From Nitrospirota bacterium (GTDB taxonomy: Bacteria; Nitrospirota; Thermodesulfovibrionia; UBA6902; DSMQ01), in assembly GCA_016207865.1 (NCBI GenBank), contig JACQZD010000024.1, forward strand, positions 1,948-6,974: a stretch of DNA of 5,027 nt. Direction: 5' to 3'. Below, one piece after another: positions 1 through 4,985 of this stretch. The notes beneath the pieces were generated by a model. The model did no database searches and was not told the origin of the DNA. It saw only the letters and a list, made by a program, of their open reading frames with translations. Numbering within the stretch: the stretch's first letter is position 1; every line of letters starts with the position of its first letter. The position numbers and the translations under genes were made by a program.

Positions 1-1298
1 ATTTTGTAGGCATAGACGGCATCAGCGTACTTTTTATATTTCTCTCTGCGCTTTTGAGCATCCTCTCCGTGCTTGTCTCATGGAGAGCTGTTGAAACAAA
101 GGTCAAGGAATTTCACATTGCCATTCTAACCATGGAGGCTGGGATGCTGGGCGTCTTTGTCTCTCTGGACTTCCTGCTTTTTTACATATTCTGGGAGGCA
201 ATGCTGATACCTATGTTCCTATTAATCGGCGTCTGGGGTGGCTCTCAGAGGATTTATGCGGCTATAAAGTTCTTCCTTTACACGCTTGTCGGAAGCGTGC
301 TCATGCTTGCAGGCATTGTAGTGCTGTATTTTTACGCAGGGAAGACTCTTGATATCCTTGCCTTGAGCAGTCTCAGGTATCCGGTTCAGCTTCAGTTCTG
401 GCTTTTCCTGGCCTTCTTTGCCGCCTTTGCCGTAAAAGTCCCGATGTTCCCGTTTCACACATGGCTGCCTGACGCCCATACAGAAGCGCCTACGGCCGGA
501 AGCGTCATACTTGCGGGCATTCTAATTAAAATGGGCGCGTATGGATTTTTAAGATTCTCCATGCCGATGTTTCCGGACGCAGTAAAATTTTTCACAGGAC
601 CTCTTCTCGTGCTGTCCATAATTGGCATTATTTACGGAGCGCTTGTATGCCTTGCGCAAACGGATTTAAAAAGGCTTATTGCATATTCAAGCGTAAGCCA
701 CATGGGTTTTGTCACGCTAGGGCTTTTTGCCCTTAATCAGCAGGGCGTTGAGGGCGGGATACTGCAGATGATAAACCACGGCATTATCACAGGCGCGCTC
801 TTTCTGATGGTCGGAATCATTTACGAGAGAACTCACACAAGGGTTATTGCAGACTACGGAGGCATTGCATCTGCCGTTCCGTGGTATTCAGGAATTTTCA
901 TAATATTCACCCTTGCATCAATAGGGCTTCCGGGCACAAACGGCTTCATAGGTGAATTCCTGATAATACTTGGCGCATTCAAGGTAAAAATGCTCACTGG
1001 TGCGCTTGCGGCAATAGGGATTATCTTAGGCGCAGGATACATGTTGTGGCTTTATCAGCGGGTGTTTTTTGAAAAGCTTAATCCCAATTACGAACATCAT
1101 CCCCTGACAGATTTAAACCTGCGTGAGGTATTGATATTACTGCCGCTCATTATCCTTGTCTTCTGGATAGGGTTTTATCCTGATGCGTTCCTCGGCTTCA
1201 TACGCCCTTCTGTAACACACCTTATTGAACAGGCAGGCTCAGGGGCTGAAACAAACAATCTGGCACAATTCATAAAGGAGATTTTGGGATGGATTTAA
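1..1298 (+). CDS. nuoM: NADH-quinone oxidoreductase subunit M (proton-pumping membrane subunit), 5'-truncated by the window edge
   Basis: Antiporter-like membrane subunit of respiratory complex I; it forms one proton channel in the inner-membrane arm. The frame is open from base 3, giving 431 visible residues. The codons before the TTG at 54 read VGIDGISVLFIFLSA, typical NuoM sequence, so that TTG is internal and the true start lies left of the window. Against E. coli NuoM (about 509 residues) roughly 80 residues are missing. The family's key charged residues are present: Glu in FYIFWEAMLIP (codon 195-197), Lys in FAVKVPMFPFHTWLPDAH (435-437), Lys in GILIKMGAYG (528-530) and Glu in GFIGEFLI (954-956). 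The signature TDLKRLIAYSSVSHMGF is also there. Most of the rest is hydrophobic helices, as expected for a 14-helix protein. The 3' end overlaps nuoN by 10 bases, implying co-transcription and coupled translation. nuoL is expected upstream (inference). Paralogous Mrp or hydrogenase subunits are less likely because nuoN follows directly. Confidence 0.96.
   Translation, partial: FVGIDGISVLFIFLSALLSILSVLVSWRAVETKVKEFHIAILTMEAGMLGVFVSLDFLLFYIFWEAMLIPMFLLIGVWGGSQRIYAAIKFFLYTLVGSVLMLAGIVVLYFYAGKTLDILALSSLRYPVQLQFWLFLAFFAAFAVKVPMFPFHTWLPDAHTEAPTAGSVILAGILIKMGAYGFLRFSMPMFPDAVKFFTGPLLVLSIIGIIYGALVCLAQTDLKRLIAYSSVSHMGFVTLGLFALNQQGVEGGILQMINHGIITGALFLMVGIIYERTHTRVIADYGGIASAVPWYSGIFIIFTLASIGLPGTNGFIGEFLIILGAFKVKMLTGALAAIGIILGAGYMLWLYQRVFFEKLNPNYEHHPLTDLNLREVLILLPLIILVFWIGFYPDAFLGFIRPSVTHLIEQAGSGAETNNLAQFIKEILGWI
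1275..1280 (+). promoter_or_regulatory. Shine-Dalgarno of nuoN
   Basis: AAGGAG lies 8 bases before the ATG at 1289, inside the last codons of nuoM. It fixes the nuoN start and shows that nuoN initiates on its own signal even though its reading frame overlaps the nuoM stop. Confidence 0.8.
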
Positions 1299-2725
1299 AT
1301 CTTATCCGGATACTTGCGCCTGAAATTATACTGATATGCACTGCATTGATACTCCTTCTGCTTGATTTGCTTGTCAAAAGAAAAGAGACGGTCGCCTTTG
1401 CCGGCATCATCGGCGCCCTGCTCTCTTTTTATGTGAATATCAGGCTGTGCGCCCTCGGCTGGTCAGGCAGTACATTGTCCGGAATGTTTGTATTTGACGG
1501 ATATGCCAATTTCTTTAAATTAATTTTCTATATCAACATCATTCTTACAATTTTTATCTCCCTTAAATACATGGCGTTAGACGGCGCGTCATTCGGTGAA
1601 TACTATGCGCTCATCCTTTTTGCCTCATCAGGCATGATGATTATGGCGTCAGCCGTTGATTTAATCGTGCTTTACTTGGGGCTTGAGCTGATGGCGCTTT
1701 CAACCTACATACTCACAGGGATAACGAGAAAACATCTCCGCTCGTCAGAAGCCGCGGTAAAATACTTTTTCCTCGGGGCCTTTTCCTCGGCATTTCTCCT
1801 GTACGGAATCTCCCTTACCTACGGTCTTACAGGCACGACAAACCTGAAAGAGATTGCCATAGCCTTGCAGGGGCTTAACCTTTTGGAAAACCCCATTCTT
1901 TCATTGGTGCTGATATTCATGATTGTGGCTTTCGGGTTTAAGATTGCGCTCGTGCCTTTTCACATGTGGGCGCCTGATGTTTATGAGGGAGCGCCTACGC
2001 CTGTCACAGCCTTTATGTCCATCGGCCCAAAGGCTGCCGGGTTTGCGGTCTTGGGAAGGGTGCTGTTTGACGCATTCGGAGCCATGCATATACAGTGGTC
2101 GCAAATCCTGATTCCCCTGTCAATTATTACAATGGCTGCGGGCAACATCATTGCCATTGCGCAGACAAATATCAAGAGAATGCTTGCATATTCATCCATA
2201 GCCCATGCAGGATATGCGCTTTTGGGCATCATTGCCGGAACATCCGGAGGGCTGTCAGGCATGATGAGCTACATGCTGATTTACGCCTTTATGAACATAG
2301 GAGCCTTTGCAGTTGTGATTATGCTCAGAAGTGAAGGATTCAGGGGTGAGGAATTGTCGGATTATGAAGGGCTTGCGAAAAGCCACCCCCTTGCATCCGC
2401 CGTAATGCTTATTCTCATGTTTTCGCTTACAGGGATTCCGCCGACAGCAGGCTTCATTGCTAAATTTTATATCTTCATGGAGGCAGTCAGGGCAGGCTAT
2501 CTGCCGCTGGTGATAGTCGCTGTCATATTCAGCGCAATCTCCGCATTCTTTTATTTACGGGTCATCATGTACATGTACATGAAAGAGCCTCAAAAAGAAG
2601 TCAGCCTTTCAACAACTCCGGCGCTGTACATCGCCCTTGCCGCAACCGCCGCGGCAATACTTATCATGGGAGTTTTTCCGTCTCTGCTCATAGAACTTGC
2701 CAAAATGTCAGCAATGGGGTTTTGA
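1289..2725 (+). CDS. nuoN: NADH-quinone oxidoreductase subunit N (proton-pumping membrane subunit)
   Basis: Third antiporter-like subunit of complex I, in the middle of the membrane arm, giving a proton channel coupled to quinone reduction. The 478-residue length is normal for NuoN and the gene is complete. Family features seen: Glu133 in YLGLELMALSTY, Lys158 in AAVKYFFLGAFSSA, Lys218 in FGFKIALVPFHMWAPD, Lys248 in SIGPKAAG and Lys392 in GFIAKFYIF. These line up closely with the essential residues known from E. coli NuoN (E133, K158, K217, K247, K395). The Proton_antipo_M signature QTNIKRMLAYSSIAHAGYALLG sits near residues 292-313. About 14 hydrophobic helices span the protein. The ATG at 1289 is supported by an AAGGAG 8 bases upstream. 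The gene is probably last in its operon, because a toxin-antitoxin module follows after 93 bases. I see no hairpin-plus-T-run terminator in that gap, so some read-through into hicA is possible. Confidence 0.97.
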   Translation: MDLNLIRILAPEIILICTALILLLLDLLVKRKETVAFAGIIGALLSFYVNIRLCALGWSGSTLSGMFVFDGYANFFKLIFYINIILTIFISLKYMALDGASFGEYYALILFASSGMMIMASAVDLIVLYLGLELMALSTYILTGITRKHLRSSEAAVKYFFLGAFSSAFLLYGISLTYGLTGTTNLKEIAIALQGLNLLENPILSLVLIFMIVAFGFKIALVPFHMWAPDVYEGAPTPVTAFMSIGPKAAGFAVLGRVLFDAFGAMHIQWSQILIPLSIITMAAGNIIAIAQTNIKRMLAYSSIAHAGYALLGIIAGTSGGLSGMMSYMLIYAFMNIGAFAVVIMLRSEGFRGEELSDYEGLAKSHPLASAVMLILMFSLTGIPPTAGFIAKFYIFMEAVRAGYLPLVIVAVIFSAISAFFYLRVIMYMYMKEPQKEVSLSTTPALYIALAATAAAILIMGVFPSLLIELAKMSAMGF

Positions 2726-2784
2726 GTTTTTGCTTATTCCGTCATTATCCTGAGAATGCTTTTTAAAATCTATTATTTATTGCC

Positions 2785-2813
2785 TTGCAATCTGCCACTA
2801 TATATGGTACCAT
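2785..2813 (+). promoter_or_regulatory. Candidate promoter of hicAB
   Basis: TTGCAA (2785-2790), 17 bases of spacer, then TACCAT (2808-2813) gives a weak-to-moderate sigma70-like pair, each box matching consensus at 4 of 6 positions. Initiation about 7 bases after the -10 would fall around 2820, right at the hicA ATG. An alternative -10, TATATA at 2799-2804, has a poorer -35. The A/T-rich setting between nuoN and a toxin-antitoxin pair makes a promoter here likely, but the exact boxes are inferred. Confidence 0.4.
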
Positions 2814-2815
2814 AT
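2802..2815. promoter_or_regulatory. Perfect 14-base palindrome, candidate HicB operator
   Basis: ATATGGTACCATAT is identical to its own reverse complement and ends 3 bases before the hicA ATG at 2819. It overlaps the candidate -10 box. HicB antitoxins with a ribbon-helix-helix domain, as here, bind palindromes in their own promoters and repress them, alone or with HicA. The position fits such an operator; binding itself is inferred. Confidence 0.5.
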
Positions 2816-2818
2816 TTT

Positions 2819-3061
2819 ATGTCTAAGACAGAAAAGCTTTTAAGGAAGATACAAGATAATCCCAAGAATGTACGATTCAGCGAGATTGAGACTCTGCTTA
2901 ATACTCTGGGTTTTGAGACAAGAAGCAGGGGGTCTCATTACACATTCAAAAAAGGCGAAAAAATCATTATGGTAGTAAAACCGCATGGCGGGAAAAAATT
3001 TACTGCCATGGTGGATGTCAAAAAGATACTTGAATATCTGAAGGAGGAAGGTTATGTATAA
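2819..3061 (+). CDS. hicA: HicA family toxin (YcfA-like mRNA interferase)
   Basis: Small cytoplasmic toxin of a type II toxin-antitoxin pair. HicA proteins cleave mRNA and tmRNA independently of the ribosome until HicB binds them. The 80-residue product has the dsRBD-like HicA layout: helix (KTEKLLRKIQDN), FSEIETLLNTLGFE, then the GSHYTF strand with the catalytic His40, a basic VKPHGGKK strand, and a final helix ILEYLKEEGYV. Family genes commonly start MSKxEKLL, so I chose the ATG at 2819. In-frame ATGs at 2756 and 2804 would add a hydrophobic leader unlike the family and would place the promoter-like palindrome inside the gene. There is no Shine-Dalgarno before 2819; translation may be leaderless or weak. 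The gene ends 8 bases into hicB, so the two are translated together. The catalytic His and Gly-Ser-His motif are intact, suggesting an active toxin. Confidence 0.88.
   Translation: MSKTEKLLRKIQDNPKNVRFSEIETLLNTLGFETRSRGSHYTFKKGEKIIMVVKPHGGKKFTAMVDVKKILEYLKEEGYV
3041..3047 (+). promoter_or_regulatory. Strong Shine-Dalgarno of hicB
   Basis: AAGGAGG, a full anti-16S match, lies 6 bases before the hicB ATG at 3054, inside the end of hicA. In contrast hicA has no visible Shine-Dalgarno. This difference would make antitoxin in excess of toxin from the same transcript. Confidence 0.8.
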
Positions 3062-3386
3062 AGGATTTGAGATTATAATAGAGCCGAATGAAGAAGGCGG
3101 TTTTTATGCCCGTATCCCTGATATGCCGTCTATATTTACCGGCGGCATTACAGAGATTGAAGCCCTAAAAAACGCAAAAGCCGCAATCAAGGATTATCTG
3201 GAGATATGCAAAAAAGATAAACTTCCAGTGCCCCAGCCTAAAAGCGGTAAATTTAACGTGAGAGTTCCAAAGGATCTTCACAGGGTACTTACAAGGAAAG
3301 CCTCCGAAGAGGGCGTAAGCCTTAATCAGTTGATTGTATACCTTCTCAGCCTGAGCCTTGGAAAGGCTCAAACATCATGCCGCTAA
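3054..3386 (+). CDS. hicB: HicB family antitoxin with ribbon-helix-helix DNA-binding domain
   Basis: Antitoxin partner of the preceding HicA; it blocks the toxin active site and usually represses the shared promoter. Of 110 residues, 1-50 match the partial RNase-H-like HicB fold (FEIIIEPNEEGGFYARIPDMP, then EALKNAKAAIKDYLE). A Pro/Lys-rich linker follows at about 52-64. The C-terminus is an Arc/HicB-type ribbon-helix-helix: strand KFNVRVP (66-72), helix DLHRVLTRKASEEG, then helix SLNQLIVYLLSLSL. The ATG at 3054 has a strong AAGGAGG 6 bases upstream and lies 8 bases inside hicA, the usual hicAB arrangement. The gene ends at TAA 3384-3386; its last codons encode a DNA hairpin (3352-3370). The repression target is probably the 14-base palindrome before hicA (inference). 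Both domains look complete, so the module is likely functional. Confidence 0.9.
   Translation: MYKGFEIIIEPNEEGGFYARIPDMPSIFTGGITEIEALKNAKAAIKDYLEICKKDKLPVPQPKSGKFNVRVPKDLHRVLTRKASEEGVSLNQLIVYLLSLSLGKAQTSCR
3352..3370 (+). other. Hairpin at the 3' end of hicB
   Basis: TGAGCCTT and AAGGCTCA form a perfect 8-bp stem with a 3-base loop (GGA), inside the last codons of hicB. No T-run follows, so it is not a classical terminator. It could stabilise the mRNA 3' end or cause pausing; a chance palindrome in coding sequence is also possible. Confidence 0.5.
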
Positions 3387-3414
3387 AGACTGTTTCTGTG
3401 CTGTCAATAAGAAA

Positions 3415-3433
3415 CTCCTGACAGCCGCATAAA
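3415..3433 (+). repeat. 19-base direct repeat, copy 1
   Basis: CTCCTGACAGCCGCATAAA matches the stretch at 3634-3652 with one difference (C to T). The ten bases GAAACTCCTG at 3411-3420 also recur inverted as CAGGAGTTTC at 3624-3633. The two copies bracket about 200 bases of palindromic sequence. Confidence 0.7.
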
Positions 3434-3449
3434 TAAACTAAAAAATATT

Positions 3450-3526
3450 GTCATCCTCCGGCTTGACGGGGGATCCAGTCCCAATGCTTCGGGATAAAAA
3501 CTATGGGTTCCCGTCTGCACGGGAAT
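3450..3526. repeat. Dispersed palindromic repeat element
   Basis: Two outer hairpins enclose a short spacer. The left arm pairs ATCCTCCG (3453-3460) with CGGGGGAT (3467-3474) through one G-T wobble. The right arm pairs TTCCCGT (3508-3514) with ACGGGAA (3519-3525) perfectly around CTGC. A small TCCC/GGGA pair (3479-3482 with 3491-3494) lies between them. The GTCAT...GGATCCAGTC...GGGTTCCCG...GGGAATTAC style resembles intergenic palindromes scattered in many Nitrospirota and deltaproteobacterial genomes (general knowledge, not searched). Copy number elsewhere cannot be seen here. Confidence 0.6.
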
Positions 3527-3571
3527 TACATAATACGTTATTTTGGTTCTTCCGGCTTTTGTGTGGATGTC

Positions 3572-3596
3572 ATTCCGGCTTGTCCGGAATCTTTTT
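3572..3596 (+). terminator. Rho-independent terminator candidate for hicAB
   Basis: ATTCCGG (3572-3578) pairs perfectly with CCGGAAT (3584-3590) around a 5-base loop, followed by CTTTTT on the + strand. It lies 185 bases beyond the hicB stop. The reverse orientation has no T-run, so it would not stop the - strand gene. Preceded by GTC, it also belongs to the GTCATTCCGGCTTG repeat family, sharing TCCGGCTTG with 3457-3465. A mobile-type repeat may thus supply the terminator. Confidence 0.55.
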
Positions 3597-3620
3597 GATA
3601 TAATGGCTGCATTACTGTGG

Positions 3621-3646
3621 CGGCAGGAGTTTCCTCCTGACAGCCG
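3621..3646. repeat. Hairpin overlapping direct repeat copy 2
   Basis: CAGGAG (3624-3629) pairs with CTCCTG (3634-3639) around TTTC. Outer CGGC (3621-3624) and GCCG (3643-3646) can prolong the structure with a small bulge. No T-run follows on either strand. Its right half is the start of the second 19-base repeat copy. Confidence 0.5.
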
Positions 3647-3652
3647 TATAAA
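3634..3652 (+). repeat. 19-base direct repeat, copy 2
   Basis: CTCCTGACAGCCGTATAAA repeats 3415-3433 with 18 of 19 bases the same. It marks the right boundary of the palindromic block, opposite copy 1. Confidence 0.7.
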
Positions 3653-3662
3653 ATTCTTAACC

Positions 3663-3683
3663 CATTACGCATTACGCATTACG
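3663..3683. repeat. Three tandem CATTACG heptamers
   Basis: The 7-base unit CATTACG occurs three times without a mismatch and ends 3 bases short of the stop codon of the - strand gene. Such short heptamer runs occur between genes in many bacteria. I see no function in the sequence. Confidence 0.75.
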
Positions 3684-3686
3684 GCC

Positions 3687-4985
3687 TCACTGTCCCACCA
3701 CAGTAAAATTCCCACTGATTACAGCCTGAGAGCTTGTACTAAAATAATTCGTCCCGTCAGGTTTTTTGATTTCTAAGCCCATTGTATCAGGACTGCCATC
3801 ACTGATTGTTGCAGTAAAAGTGTACCCAGCAGCTCCGTTCACCGAACCTGCGCCTGTAACTGTAGCTGTACCTCCTGACGCTGAAATTCCCGTGATTGAT
3901 GTGCTTACAAGGCTCAGTCTATTCCGGGTGTAATAATATCTGAGATAACTTGTCCCAAGAGAAGATGCGTTAACATTAACACTCATGCTTGCACGGAATA
4001 ACGGTATCGGATAGTTGTAAGCATTGCCTGAAACCGAGGCAACCGGTGTTGCAGGATTACAGTCGTCATCTATGCCGTTATTGGGAGTTTCAGTTGCACC
4101 GGGATTAACAGCCGGATTGCTCTCATCACAGTCGGTTACACTGCCATTTGGACAAGAAGCGTTTCCTGGATTGCCATATCCATCACCATCATTATCTATA
4201 CACTGCTGTGTATTTGTCGCATACTTAAGGTCACTCATGCCGTCAGAATACCCGATATGTATATTGTCGTTTAAATCTATAGCTATGGAAGAAGAACTTC
4301 CAACATCTCCTTCATCAATTGTATAATTAGCCCATGAACCAGAGGCGTTTGTCATATACTTCAGGCTATAATTAGGAGGATTATAGCTGATATACGCCTT
4401 ATTATTTGAATCAGTGGCTATAGATGTCCGATATATCTCCCCTGAAAATAGCGTATAAGTAACCCATGAGCCGGAGGCATTAGTTGCATATTTGAGGTAA
4501 TTATTAGTGGTAAGATCCGTGTATTCCGTCTCAGTACGGTAAATTATATGTGCCTTGTTATTTACATCCATAGCTATTGATGCTGTGTCTTGCACGCTTA
4601 TGGTGCTGTCTGTTGTAACGGTATAATTAGCCCAAGAATCAGATAAATTAGTTGCATATTTGAGAAAATACTTAAAACCGTCAGATCTTCTGTAACTAAT
4701 ATGCACCTTGTTGTTTGAATCAACCGCAATAGAGTTATCATCGCCAAAATAACCGTCCCCACTGTCTATCGTATAAGTTATCCATACACCCGATGCGTTT
4801 GTCATATACTTTATCCTGTAGTCATTCCCACTATTAGAGTAATAACCATAGCTAATATGCACTTTATTATTTGAATCAATAGCTATAGAGCTGCGCTGAC
4901 CCACATTTCCAACACTTTCCAAAGTAGATGTTACCCAAACGCCAGAGGCATTAGTTGCATACTTGAGGTTATTATTTGTAGCATC
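3687..4985 (-). CDS. Repetitive propeller-like surface protein with MopE-type metal-binding motif, C-terminal part; frame interrupted upstream
   Basis: Not a named gene. The frame ends at TGA 3687-3689 and reads back to an in-frame TAG at 4986-4988; the first possible start after that is a TTG at 4922 with no clear Shine-Dalgarno. Counting from that TTG (411 residues), five repeats of about 45-52 residues begin at 13, 65, 116, 168 and 213. Each has the form IAxDSNNKxHISY, a variable stretch, LKYATNASGSWxxYT. Alternating beta strands with this period suggest beta-propeller blades (inference). Residues 241-292 carry a Cys/Asp-rich MopE-like motif. Residues ~296-411 form a beta-rich C-terminal domain (TATVTGAGSVNGAAGYTFTA, then LEIKKPDGTNYF). 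Many NAS/NYT-type sites, scarce Cys outside the motif and no hydrophobic helix fit an exported or surface protein; the N-terminus and any signal peptide lie outside the window. Translation from TTG 4922 would start inside a repeat, so I read this as a piece of a larger gene, probably broken by the TAG. It is convergent with hicAB. Binding partner and role are unknown. Confidence 0.75.
   Translation of the reverse strand, partial: DATNNNLKYATNASGVWVTSTLESVGNVGQRSSIAIDSNNKVHISYGYYSNSGNDYRIKYMTNASGVWITYTIDSGDGYFGDDNSIAVDSNNKVHISYRRSDGFKYFLKYATNLSDSWANYTVTTDSTISVQDTASIAMDVNNKAHIIYRTETEYTDLTTNNYLKYATNASGSWVTYTLFSGEIYRTSIATDSNNKAYISYNPPNYSLKYMTNASGSWANYTIDEGDVGSSSSIAIDLNDNIHIGYSDGMSDLKYATNTQQCIDNDGDGYGNPGNASCPNGSVTDCDESNPAVNPGATETPNNGIDDDCNPATPVASVSGNAYNYPIPLFRASMSVNVNASSLGTSYLRYYYTRNRLSLVSTSITGISASGGTATVTGAGSVNGAAGYTFTATISDGSPDTMGLEIKKPDGTNYFSTSSQAVISGNFTVVGQ
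4047..4202 (-). other. MopE-like Cys/Asp-rich metal-binding motif within the repeat protein
   Basis: Residues 241-292 (from TTG 4922) read CIDNDGDGYGNPGNASC, then VTDCDESNPAVNPGATE, then NGIDDDC. This is the pattern of the putative metal-binding motif named after the copper protein MopE: a DxDxDGYG calcium-loop-like head, a DCD core, NPGATE and a GIDDDC end. Cys241, 257, 265 and 288 could form two disulfides outside the cytoplasm. Calcium or copper binding is inferred from the family. It separates the repeats from the C-terminal domain. Confidence 0.8.

Larger units (their letters stand above)
3387..3686. other. Gene-free, palindrome-rich intergenic region between convergent genes
   Basis: About 300 bases separate hicB (+) from the repeat-protein gene (-). 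I see no coding signal: the one moderately long frame across it (from about 3543) is made of the palindromic repeats and runs antisense into the neighbouring gene. The contents, in order, are: a CTGTCA/TGACAG inverted repeat (3401-3406 with 3419-3424), a 19-base repeat copy (3415-3433), a dispersed palindromic element (3450-3526), a terminator-like hairpin (3572-3596), a hairpin fused to the second 19-base copy (3621-3652) and three CATTACG heptamers (3663-3683). Confidence 0.75.

Noticed and set aside
54..56. TTG as the start of nuoM
   Set aside because: The frame is open upstream to base 3 and encodes conserved NuoM residues (VGIDGISVLF), so the TTG is an internal Leu codon.
1901..2334. Frames on both strands within nuoN
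   Set aside because: Shadows of nuoN, whose own frame carries the conserved antiporter signatures.
2756..2818. Longer hicA starting at ATG 2756 (or 2804)
   Set aside because: It would add a hydrophobic 21-residue leader unlike HicA proteins, overlap the promoter-like region and palindrome, and has no good Shine-Dalgarno.
3599..3604. TATAAT as a -10 box
   Set aside because: Perfect hexamer but no acceptable -35 at 16-18 bases, it follows directly on a terminator hairpin, and no + strand gene follows.
3401..3683. Possible CRISPR array
   Set aside because: The repeats are short, unequal and unevenly spaced (two 19-mers ~200 bases apart, tandem heptamers); no regular spacers and no cas gene.
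3543..3776. 77-codon + strand frame between hicB and the repeat protein
   Set aside because: It is built from the palindromic repeats and then runs antisense into the - strand gene; no ribosome site and no recognisable protein.
4024..4326. 100-codon + strand frame opposite the MopE motif
   Set aside because: Mirror frame of the repeat protein; the - strand reading has clear motif and repeat structure, the + strand has none.
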